DNA of 7,589 bases from contig JAUXAJ010000251.1 of assembly GCA_030620005.1 (NCBI GenBank), forward strand, positions 1 through 7,589. Direction: 5' to 3'. This document shows positions 1 to 5,665 of the stretch, one piece after another. The number at the start of each line of letters is the position of its first letter. Position 1 is the first letter of the stretch. The notes below the pieces were generated by a model. The model was not told where the DNA came from, did not search any database, and worked only from the letters and a program-made list of their open reading frames with translations. The stretch is from Promethearchaeota archaeon. GTDB taxonomy: Archaea > Asgardarchaeota > Lokiarchaeia > Sigynarchaeales > SOKP01. A program made the translations under genes and the position numbers.

Positions 1-1337
1 ATTCTAAAGTACACGTCTTCGTTCTTGGACATGTAAGCGTATCTTGGTAAGTTCAAACTCACGCTTTGTAGAGAGCCAATGGTAACGTAATTTTCCCATA
101 CATTGACATTTTCTCTTTTCTCCGAATCCAAAACGCATTTACTTATTATCTCGTTACGACTAAGAAACATTCTACAACATTGGCTGTGTATTTCATCTGG
201 CATCCAGTCCGGACACATGTTAAGAAAATAAGGAGTGCCCATCGTTGCTACTTCTTCCATTATTTTTAAATAAGACGGTTCGAATTCTTTTAACCATTCT
301 TTTTTTATTTTAACCTCGTGTTTAGGAAAAGCAAAAAGCTTACCGTTATAATCACTTTGAATATATACATCCGTACGAGCGTCAAAAAGTTTTAGGCATT
401 CTTCTGTATAATCTCCGTAATATCCAAAGATTTTACCGTGATGACCTATTGCAGGAATATCAAGCAAGCCTTTTGGGATAGTTGGAGTGCACGAGATTGA
501 TGTAGATGTTACTTGCCCTCCTCTGGCTGCAAAAATTTGATTGGTTTCAAAAATCAAGCACTGCATGCTTTGTTTAATCTCTTTATCACTAACACCTCTT
601 GCGTATGGAGCGAGAAATGTAGTAACGTAATCATAACCTTGTTCCCCTGAAAATTCTCCTTGTATGGTTCCTAACCATTTTGCGAGATGAGTCACAGCCA
701 CCCGCAAACTTCCTGCTGGACCGGACTTACTACAATGAGCCCAACTGTTTACTGGAGGTAAACCATGCTCCAGAATCATACGGGCGTCCCATACTTGATA
801 AAAAGGACGCAAGTCGAAATACCGGAGCATGTGCACGTGAATATCTCCGTACAAATGTGCTTTTGATTCTTCCGAATCTAAAATTCTTAAAAGCGCATAT
901 TCGTCTGAAATTCGATTCGCAGCCCAGTGATGAATGCTCTCGGGATTCACATCTTGATTTGTATTTTCATTCACGCCATTTTCTAGTATTGTTTCGTAAT
1001 CCATTAAAGGCATTCCAATTCTGATGTATAATTTTCGTTCTTCTTCGAAATGTTGTTCAGATAGCACTGAGCACACTATTTCCCTGATGTGTGGTCCCGA
1101 AAGGAATTTCATTCCTGAGGAAATGATTCTACGAACGACGATTTCTGTTATATTATTGGCAGATTTTTTATCTATTCCGGTCTCTTTAATTATGCTTTGT
1201 TCGATTTTTACGGGATCGAATTGTACCATATCTCCTTCAGTTCTAAAAACTCGAGGAAATAAGGTTCTTAGATATAAATTTCTTAAATTGTCGTCTTTTT
1301 CGCATTTTGTTTCTTTTTCCGTTTTAGATTCTGACAT
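1..1337 (-). CDS. nrdD: Anaerobic (class III) ribonucleoside-triphosphate reductase NrdD, N-terminal 445 residues, cut by window edge
   Basis: Class III reductases make deoxyribonucleotides from ribonucleotides without oxygen, using a glycyl radical installed by NrdG. The frame is open without a stop from the ATG at 1337 to the window edge. Residues about 29-112 look like an ATP-cone, the allosteric nucleotide-binding domain (FDPVKIEQSI, then RKLYIRIG). The barrel follows with typical NrdD stretches: SGPAGSL near 205, QGEFSGEQGYDYVTTFLAPY near 226-245, ARGGQVTSTSISCTP near 271-285, and IGSLQSVSLNLPRYAY near 420-435. Cysteines at 202, 283, 375, 387 and 388 are candidates for the catalytic and substrate-site thiols; I cannot assign them. 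The C-terminal zinc site and glycyl-radical loop lie outside the window. Family members usually run 600-700 residues. No clear Shine-Dalgarno precedes the start. Parts are visibly richer in G+C than the neighbours and use more CGN arginine codons, which hints at transfer. A pyruvate formate-lyase relative is less likely because of the ATP-cone. Confidence 0.88.
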   Translation of the reverse strand, partial: MSESKTEKETKCEKDDNLRNLYLRTLFPRVFRTEGDMVQFDPVKIEQSIIKETGIDKKSANNITEIVVRRIISSGMKFLSGPHIREIVCSVLSEQHFEEERKLYIRIGMPLMDYETILENGVNENTNQDVNPESIHHWAANRISDEYALLRILDSEESKAHLYGDIHVHMLRYFDLRPFYQVWDARMILEHGLPPVNSWAHCSKSGPAGSLRVAVTHLAKWLGTIQGEFSGEQGYDYVTTFLAPYARGVSDKEIKQSMQCLIFETNQIFAARGGQVTSTSISCTPTIPKGLLDIPAIGHHGKIFGYYGDYTEECLKLFDARTDVYIQSDYNGKLFAFPKHEVKIKKEWLKEFEPSYLKIMEEVATMGTPYFLNMCPDWMPDEIHSQCCRMFLSRNEIISKCVLDSEKRENVNVWENYVTIGSLQSVSLNLPRYAYMSKNEDVYFR

Positions 1338-1378
1338 TATTATCATCGTTGACCATTCTTTCAGTTTATTTCAATATT

Positions 1379-1390
1379 CTTATATTTTGT
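1379..1390 (-). promoter_or_regulatory. Candidate archaeal TATA box for nrdD
   Basis: Read on the minus strand this is ACAAAATATAAG, a TATA-like box. Initiation about 25 bases downstream would fall near 1357 and leave a leader of about 20 bases before the ATG at 1337. This is inferred from spacing and composition only, in a very AT-rich stretch. Confidence 0.4.
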
Positions 1391-1404
1391 AAGGGGTGAA
1401 GTAC

Positions 1405-1426
1405 AATTAGTTGTAAATTACTAATT
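1405..1426. repeat. 7-base inverted repeat upstream of nrdD
   Basis: AATTAGT (1405-1411) and ACTAATT (1420-1426) are perfect inverted arms separated by 8 bases. The site lies about 15 bases upstream of the proposed nrdD TATA box. That position suits a dimeric regulator, possibly an activator. It does not resemble the NrdR box as I know it. Chance occurrence is possible in such AT-rich DNA. Confidence 0.3.
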
Positions 1427-1700
1427 TTTGTCGGCACCTCGAACATGATTAAAAGTGTTATTAATTCATTATAATGGTTAATATTTTCCTCTTTAGATAT
1501 AAAAATTTACTTATTTTTCAAACATAAACTTATTCTATTAACGCTTTATTTTAAATTCTATGAACGGCATATTTAAACTCCGAAAATTTTTTTTGCTTCT
1601 TGCAGCAAATCCAATACAAAATTAAAGCCTTATACCTTAATTGCAATCTCAAAATTTTGTCGTAAATATTGATATTTAATAAAGCAAAAACACTTGAAAA

Positions 1701-1712
1701 AAATTTTATAAC
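1701..1712 (+). promoter_or_regulatory. Candidate TATA box for the cupin gene
   Basis: An A-rich run leads into TTTTATAAC. Initiation about 25 bases downstream, near 1732, would give a leader of about 40 bases. A weak Shine-Dalgarno-like AAAAGG lies about 10 bases before the ATG at 1773. Moderate to low support. Confidence 0.35.
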
Positions 1713-1772
1713 GATAGTTAACAATATTATTTAAACAAAAAATGAAAATTCTCATAAAAAGGTAAAAATAAA

Positions 1773-2105
1773 ATGATAAAAGGACCAATCAATAGAGAAA
1801 ATGTCGAATCAGTTAAACCTTTAGAAGGAATATTTAGAAAAACACTAACATATAACAGCAGTGTAATGTTATGTCATTTCATCTTAGAAAAAGACGCGAT
1901 TATCCCCTTACACGATCATAAAGCGCACCAGATTGGATATGTAATTAGTGGAAAAATACAATTTTTAACTGAGACTCGAGGCAACTTCATTGCTAAAGAA
2001 GGCGATAGCTACGTTTTTGATTCAATGGAAAAACACGGCGCAGAGATTTTAGAAACTGCTGAAGTCATTGAGGTTTTTAGTCCAACAAGAGAAGATTACA
2101 AATGA
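1773..2105 (+). CDS. Single-domain cupin protein, 110 residues
   Basis: This is a small one-domain cupin (double-stranded beta-helix). Motif 1 is seen as PLHDHKAHQIGYVISGKIQF (residues 45-64), giving metal ligands His47 and His49, with Gln53 where many cupins have Glu. Motif 2 is GDSYVFDSMEKHG (77-89), with His88 as the fourth expected ligand. The set 2-His/Gln/His fits a metal-binding cupin, but no substrate can be read from it. The length is normal for stand-alone cupins. The C-terminal beta strand (EVIEVFSPTREDY) is typical of the family and includes no second domain. The gene stands alone on the plus strand and ends 20 bases from the convergent membrane-protein gene. Its role could be enzymatic (isomerase, dioxygenase-like) or sensory; the sequence does not decide. 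Confidence 0.8.
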   Translation: MIKGPINRENVESVKPLEGIFRKTLTYNSSVMLCHFILEKDAIIPLHDHKAHQIGYVISGKIQFLTETRGNFIAKEGDSYVFDSMEKHGAEILETAEVIEVFSPTREDYK

Positions 2106-2124
2106 TGATACAAAAAAAATCATC
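2104..2124. terminator. Hairpin with T-tract between convergent genes
   Basis: GATGAT (2104-2109) and ATCATC (2119-2124) form a 6-base stem around an A-rich loop. Read on the minus strand, the stem is followed within the loop by eight T (2119-2112), just past the stop of the membrane-protein gene. A T-tract of this kind is enough for archaeal RNA polymerase to terminate. It is the likely end of the minus-strand block. Its value for the cupin transcript is less clear. Confidence 0.45.
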
Positions 2125-2125
2125 T

Positions 2126-2477
2126 TTACCACTGATATATGGCTACGGAAAAAATTGCTAACACGCAAAATATGAATTCTCCTATTAACCAATCCAAGAA
2201 TATTGGTTTTTTCTCGGCCCTATTGTTTTTTAATTTCATTGCCATTGCAAAGCATAAAGCGCTTGATGTGCCAGTAAAAAGTATGAAAGAAAATGACATG
2301 GCGTCTAGTGCAATTTCACTAATATCTAGGAGATCAAGTATGCCCCATATACCCATAAATCCTCCAAGAACGAGAATAAAAATCCAACCCGAAAATTGTA
2401 TTATTTTTTCAAATTTAACATCTTCTTCTAATGTAGTTGGCCGCCTGTCAATAGTTTTTTTTTTTTGTTTTTGACAT
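2126..2477 (-). CDS. Small membrane protein downstream of NAC, frame broken at an A12 run
   Basis: I do not recognise this protein. The ATG at 2477 has a good upstream AGGA (TAATAGGAATTTTTAATATG) and lies 14 bases after the NAC stop, so it looks like the true start. In that frame the text reads MSKTKKKNY then stop, because 12 A (minus strand) stand at 2466-2455. With 11 A the frame would join the long open frame that follows and give 116 residues: a basic start, an acidic stretch (TLEEDVKFEK), then about three hydrophobic segments (near residues 28-48, 56-75 and 96-116), with a short basic linker KLKNNRAEKK between the last two. As written, only the part from the internal ATG at 2356 (76 residues) is in one frame; a GGAGG sits 4 bases before that ATG. 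Options are a sequencing error in the homopolymer, transcriptional slippage, or true internal initiation. Its place after NAC may be relevant, but its function is unknown. Confidence 0.6.
2455..2466 (-). repeat. A12 homopolymer (T12 on plus) at the frame break
   Basis: Twelve identical bases near codon 5 of the small membrane protein. A length of 11 or 14 would join the start at 2477 to the downstream open frame; 12 does not. Runs of this size are prone both to sequencing error and to RNA polymerase slippage. Confidence 0.9.
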
Positions 2478-2491
2478 ATTAAAAATTCCTA

Positions 2492-2971
2492 TTAATTTTG
2501 TCTGCTTTTAAGGAATAATATCGCTTTTGCGATATCTCCGCCACAATTTATTAGCGTTGCTTTCGCTTCTTCTTTATCCACATTTGCTTGAGCAGCAATT
2601 AGCATTATATCATTTTCCGTTATTGTAGGTTTAACATCAACTTCTTCTATAAACTCCATGTCTTCTATTTTTTCTCTATCACCAATAAAAATTTCATCAG
2701 GTGAGTATTCTTCTGCCGTTCCAACAACTTGATATATCTCTTGTCCCGCCTGTTTCATTAAAACAACCTCGGGTTGCTCAATAACTAGAGTTTTCTCGGA
2801 ACCTTCAATAATTACGCGAGTGGCGTCTATTTGGTTCATATCAATTCCTTGCTGTTGCATTTTCCTTCTCATTTGTCTTGAGGCAAACTGCGATCCATCT
2901 CGTTTTTTGACTGCTTGCGTGCGTTTTGGTCGACTATTTGCCTTTTTCTGCATTTCTTTAGGCAATTTCAT
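2492..2971 (-). CDS. nac: Nascent polypeptide-associated complex protein (archaeal NAC with UBA domain)
   Basis: Archaeal NAC is a homodimer that binds ribosomes and emerging chains, the counterpart of eukaryotic alpha-NAC. The protein has 159 residues. After a basic tail (residues 1-30) comes SRQMRRKMQQQGIDM (31-45), the ribosome-contact type of basic helix, then the NAC beta-barrel core (about 50-90, including VIIEGSEKTLVIEQPEVV). An acidic linker covers about 86-112. A UBA domain ends the protein (about 117-155, ITENDIMLIAAQANVDKEEA and GGDIAKAILFL). Methanogen homologues are about 115-120 residues as I recall, so this one is longer, through the N-terminal tail and the acidic linker. The ATG at 2971 has no clear Shine-Dalgarno but a strong TATA box at the right distance for a leader of about 10 bases. 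It is followed closely by the small membrane protein. Confidence 0.93.
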   Translation of the reverse strand: MKLPKEMQKKANSRPKRTQAVKKRDGSQFASRQMRRKMQQQGIDMNQIDATRVIIEGSEKTLVIEQPEVVLMKQAGQEIYQVVGTAEEYSPDEIFIGDREKIEDMEFIEEVDVKPTITENDIMLIAAQANVDKEEAKATLINCGGDIAKAILFLKSRQN

Positions 2972-3000
2972 TTCTTTAACACTAAATAAATCATGTTGTA

Positions 3001-3016
3001 TTTTATAAAATCCTTC
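3001..3016 (-). promoter_or_regulatory. Promoter (BRE/TATA) of the NAC gene
   Basis: On the minus strand GAAGGA leads into TTTTATAAAA, a strong archaeal TATA box with a purine-rich BRE-like element. Initiation about 26 bases on, near 2980, leaves about 9 bases before the ATG. That suits translation of a nearly leaderless message and explains the missing Shine-Dalgarno. Confidence 0.55.
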
Positions 3017-3072
3017 ATGTTTATTTTATTTTCCTTGTTTATTATTTTTTTTTGAATGTGTTTTTGTTACTT

Positions 3073-3558
3073 TCATATAGTTACAAAACCCTTTCGAGTA
3101 TTTATAGCGATTCCTCTTTTAAATGTTTTTACATAAGTAATAGGGATTTTCAACTTTCCGATTGCTAACAAAGTGTCATTTTGATCCACAACAATTACTT
3201 CGTCCAAAGGTCTTAAATCGTGATCGATATCAACAATGTGTTTGCAGAAAACATTTCGACCTTTTTTTATGAATTCTGATATTTCGTTTAAAACAATTGC
3301 TCTTAACCTTGGAGGCGACGTGTTAATTATTATTTTTTTAGCAGAAAATAAACTTAACGTAAAAAATCCGTTGGTTGGTCTTAGGTTAAGCATCAAATCA
3401 TTATCAGAATAGATATATCTAATTTTATTCGTATTTTTAGAGCGTTCAATACGAATTCCATCTTCGTTTTTAAAGAGGATATCTGTTATATCATTACCAA
3501 ATTGATAGTTCGAAATTGATTTTATTTTTCTTAATCCTAATAATAATTGATTGTTCAT
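3073..3558 (-). CDS. PUA-domain RNA-binding protein resembling the C-terminal module of archaeosine transglycosylase
   Basis: The 161-residue protein has two parts. Residues about 17-80 match the domain that precedes PUA in archaeal tRNA-guanine transglycosylase/ArcS proteins: YQFGNDITDILF (18-29), ERSKNTNKIRYIY (38-50), LNLRPTNGFFTLSL (57-70), then SAKKI. Residues about 84-160 form the PUA domain: NVFCKHIVDID (102-112), LDEVIVVDQNDTLLAIGKL (118-136) and RGIAINTRKG (148-157). PUA domains bind structured RNA such as tRNA or rRNA. No catalytic transglycosylase domain is present, so the protein is either a stand-alone RNA-binding factor or one part of a split enzyme. I recall stand-alone PUA proteins next to NAC in other archaea, which supports a translation-linked role, but I could not check this. 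The ATG at 3558 lacks a Shine-Dalgarno. About 100 bases separate it from NAC, with no T-tract on the coding strand, so read-through into NAC is possible. Confidence 0.82.
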   Translation of the reverse strand: MNNQLLLGLRKIKSISNYQFGNDITDILFKNEDGIRIERSKNTNKIRYIYSDNDLMLNLRPTNGFFTLSLFSAKKIIINTSPPRLRAIVLNEISEFIKKGRNVFCKHIVDIDHDLRPLDEVIVVDQNDTLLAIGKLKIPITYVKTFKRGIAINTRKGFVTI

Positions 3559-3565
3559 GTTTATT

Positions 3566-3578
3566 AAAAAACAAAAAA
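3566..3578 (-). terminator. T6-G-T6 tract between PAN and the PUA gene
   Basis: On the minus strand two runs of six T separated by a G lie about 60 bases past the PAN stop, with another T5 near 3600-3596. Archaeal polymerase terminates at such tracts without a hairpin. The tract also lies just upstream of the PUA start, so it may instead be part of that gene's leader; the two genes may be only partly co-transcribed. Confidence 0.35.
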
Positions 3579-3638
3579 TAGTTTGAACTTGAAATAAAAA
3601 CTAATGTCATATTTCTTTGATTTAAGATTATTGTAAAA

Positions 3639-4850
3639 TCAGGTGTATAATTTAGAATCTATGCTTTTATCTTTAATTTTTTTCAAGACTTTATCGACAG
3701 CGTTAATAAAGTCTCCCTGATGAATTATATCATTATCCTTTCTAATAGCAAACATCCCTGCTTCAGTGCAAATTGCCTTAATATCTGCTCCTGTTGCACC
3801 TTCCGTTAATTTTACCAATTTTTTTACGGAAAAACCTTTTTCTATACTTAGATTTCTCGTATGAATTTTAAATATCGATTCTCTTGCTTCTTCGTCGGGA
3901 ATTGGAAATTTTATCATCCGATCAAACCGTCCAGGTCTTAACAAGGCTGGATCTAAAATGTCAATTCTATTTGTTGCTCCAATTATCTTCACATCTCCTC
4001 TTTCTTCAAAACCATCCAATTCACTTAATAATTGCATTAAAGTTCTTTGAACTTCCCGATCTCCAGACGTAGCGATTTTTAATCTCTGTGAGCCTATTGC
4101 GTCAAGTTCATCTATGAACAATATTGTTGGGGCCTTTTGTTTTGCTAAATTAAAGATTTCTCTAACCAAGCGAGCACCTTCACCAATAAACTTCTGTACT
4201 AGTTCAGATCCAATTATTCTAATGAATGTAGCTTCCGTTTCATGAGCTACAGCTTTGGCTAACAATGTTTTACCGGTACCAGGAAGTCCATAAAGTAAAA
4301 CTCCATTTGGAGGATCAATCCCTATCCTTTTAAAGAGCTCAGGTTTCTTCAACGGTAATTCAACGGTTTCCCTTACTTCTATGAGCTGTTCCTCAAGTCC
4401 ACCCACATCATTATAAGATATATCTGGAACTGAATCAATTACTTCCATTCCCTTGACAAAAGGATCCAATTTTGTAGGTAAGATTTCCATGATTGCGAAT
4501 GTTCGCTGGTTTAAAGCAACTCTCATTCCGGATCTCAATTCTTCTTTTTTAACTTTTCTGCTAGTATTTACCACAAAACTAGGTCCTGTAGAGCTCTTCA
4601 CGATTGATCTTCCTTTTTCATCCAGTAGATCGATAACTGTTGCAGAAACAAGAGGAGGTTCTCTTAATCTATCGATTTCATTTCTTAGACCGTGTAGCTC
4701 TTGTTCTAACCTCAATCTTTCGGCATCTAACAGTTGTTTCTCAGTTTCTAAATTTCTGAGTCGTTTTTCAAGGTGGCGGGTATATGTGATAAGATATTCC
4801 CCATCTTCTTTAACTCCTTCCTTCTTTTTCTTATCTTTTATCGTTGGCAA
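3639..4850 (-). CDS. pan: Proteasome-activating nucleotidase (PAN), AAA+ ATPase
   Basis: PAN forms a hexameric ring on the 20S proteasome, unfolds substrates with ATP and opens the gate; it is the archaeal relative of the eukaryotic Rpt ring. Length is 403 residues, normal for the family. A coiled coil covers about 22-63, ending in LREPPL, where the conserved cis-proline lies. The OB domain covers about 66-130. The AAA+ domain has Walker A GLPGTGKT (188-195), pore loop FIG (221-223), Walker B ILFIDE (243-248), sensor 1 GATNR (Asn294), arginine fingers in RPGRFDR (305 and 308) and sensor 2 GATGAD (351-356). The C-terminus is LYT, a valid HbYX motif for docking in the 20S alpha-ring pockets. 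The start is TTG: an in-frame stop lies four codons upstream and no ATG occurs before residue 109. A weak AAGG lies about 10 bases before the TTG. Confidence 0.96.
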   Translation of the reverse strand: MPTIKDKKKKEGVKEDGEYLITYTRHLEKRLRNLETEKQLLDAERLRLEQELHGLRNEIDRLREPPLVSATVIDLLDEKGRSIVKSSTGPSFVVNTSRKVKKEELRSGMRVALNQRTFAIMEILPTKLDPFVKGMEVIDSVPDISYNDVGGLEEQLIEVRETVELPLKKPELFKRIGIDPPNGVLLYGLPGTGKTLLAKAVAHETEATFIRIIGSELVQKFIGEGARLVREIFNLAKQKAPTILFIDELDAIGSQRLKIATSGDREVQRTLMQLLSELDGFEERGDVKIIGATNRIDILDPALLRPGRFDRMIKFPIPDEEARESIFKIHTRNLSIEKGFSVKKLVKLTEGATGADIKAICTEAGMFAIRKDNDIIHQGDFINAVDKVLKKIKDKSIDSKLYT

Positions 4851-4898
4851 ATGGAATAAACCTTAAACCTTTATCATATAGCAAATAGCAAAATTCTT

Positions 4899-4918
4899 CC
4901 TATATAAAAAATATAAAC
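4899..4918 (-). promoter_or_regulatory. Candidate promoter of PAN
   Basis: On the minus strand two TATA-like boxes overlap here (TTTATATTTTTTATATAGG). Initiation 25 bases on would fall near 4890-4878, leaving a leader of 28-40 bases before the TTG at 4850. Surrounding DNA is also AT-rich, so the exact box is uncertain. Confidence 0.4.
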
Positions 4919-5112
4919 TTAAGACAATATAAATATAGACTTTCTAAAAATTTAAATCCGTTAAGTAACATATTTTTTGATTTTTAAAAAATTTTTAGAT
5001 TATATTATATAACAATTACTCTCTAAAACCGTAAAGCCTTTAAAAACGAAATTTGCAAGAACAAATAAGATATATAATATAAAAATACCTCTTTAGTACA
5101 AGGAATAGGAAG

Positions 5113-5126
5113 TTTTATTTTTTAAA
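5113..5126 (+). promoter_or_regulatory. Candidate TATA box of MBF1
   Basis: GGAAG followed by TTTTATTTTTTAAAC places initiation near 5143-5147, almost at the ATG at 5150, consistent with the absence of any Shine-Dalgarno. A second TATA-like stretch at 5071-5085 would give a leader of about 45 bases. Which is used cannot be told from sequence. Confidence 0.35.
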
Positions 5127-5149
5127 CACAATTACTTTTTAATGCATGT

Positions 5150-5665
5150 ATGCCAAAACGATCGAGCGATATTAATAAGGAATGTCAAATCTGCGGAAGT
5201 CTAATTTGGGGGAAAGGGCAAAAAGTCTTATTAGAAGGAGCAAGAATAACAGTCTGTCAAGTATGTGCTCAATATGGGACTAAAATTCACGAAAGACCGA
5301 GGGTTAAAGTTCAAAAACATCCTCAAGTTAATAAATTCAAAACGCCTCAAAAAAAATCTTTTAATAAGAGAGATGGTTTCTTAGAACCATCGTTAGAAAT
5401 AGTAGAGGATTATGGAAAGAGGGTCAGAAACGCTCGATATGCAAATAACCTCACGCAAGAACAATTCGCTAAAAAAATACACGAAAAGGAATCGCTAATT
5501 AGAAGGATAGAAGCTGAAAAAGTGAAACCTACAATCAAAATAGCTAAAAAAATTGAAAAAGCTTATAATATTAGTCTATTGAAAGAAACTGATGATATCG
5601 AAATTGATACAAGAAAATACTTGAAAAAATCAAAAGGCTCATCGCTTGGCGATTTTATTAAGTAA
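5150..5665 (+). CDS. mbf1: Archaeal multiprotein bridging factor 1 (MBF1), zinc ribbon plus Cro/C1-type helix-turn-helix
   Basis: MBF1 in eukaryotes bridges activators and TBP and also acts on stalled or collided ribosomes; the archaeal protein binds the small ribosomal subunit. This 171-residue protein has the archaeal layout. An N-terminal zinc ribbon has Cys12-x2-Cys15 and Cys36-x2-Cys39. A basic linker covers about 46-75. A helix-turn-helix of the HTH_3 type covers about 87-145, with YGKRVRNARYANNLTQEQFA and then ESLIRRIEAEKVKPT. The end SSLGDFIK matches the usual C-terminal tail of archaeal homologues. The ATG at 5150 is chosen because homologues begin with a short basic tail before the first CxxC. 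ATGs at 5142 and 5146 are in other frames. No Shine-Dalgarno is visible. The stop directly adjoins that of TFE on the other strand. Confidence 0.92.
   Translation: MPKRSSDINKECQICGSLIWGKGQKVLLEGARITVCQVCAQYGTKIHERPRVKVQKHPQVNKFKTPQKKSFNKRDGFLEPSLEIVEDYGKRVRNARYANNLTQEQFAKKIHEKESLIRRIEAEKVKPTIKIAKKIEKAYNISLLKETDDIEIDTRKYLKKSKGSSLGDFIK

Larger units (their letters stand above)
1338..1772. other. 435-base divergent intergenic region between nrdD and the cupin gene
   Basis: This is the shared upstream region of two divergent genes. I see no convincing open frame, tRNA or repeat array. It holds the nrdD-side TATA box and inverted repeat, a cupin-side TATA box near 1701-1712, and a small isolated hairpin (TTTGCT at 1592-1597 against AGCAAA at 1604-1609). 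The rest is unstructured AT-rich sequence. Confidence 0.6.
4851..5149. other. 299-base divergent intergenic region between PAN and MBF1
   Basis: Very AT-rich DNA that must hold both divergent promoters. I see TATA-like sequences for PAN near 4899-4918 and for MBF1 near 5071-5085 and 5113-5126. I see no RNA gene, repeat array or open frame with coding character here. Confidence 0.55.

Noticed and set aside
680..1392. Two plus-strand open frames of 114 and 122 codons
   Set aside because: They lie antisense to nrdD, whose minus-strand translation matches the family over the whole stretch.
1592..1609. 6-base hairpin in the nrdD-cupin gap
   Set aside because: Too short and isolated, with no T-tract or gene end next to it.
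2139..2474. Plus-strand frame of 111 codons opposite the small membrane protein
   Set aside because: The minus strand gives a membrane protein with a ribosome-binding site and operon position; the plus frame lacks either.
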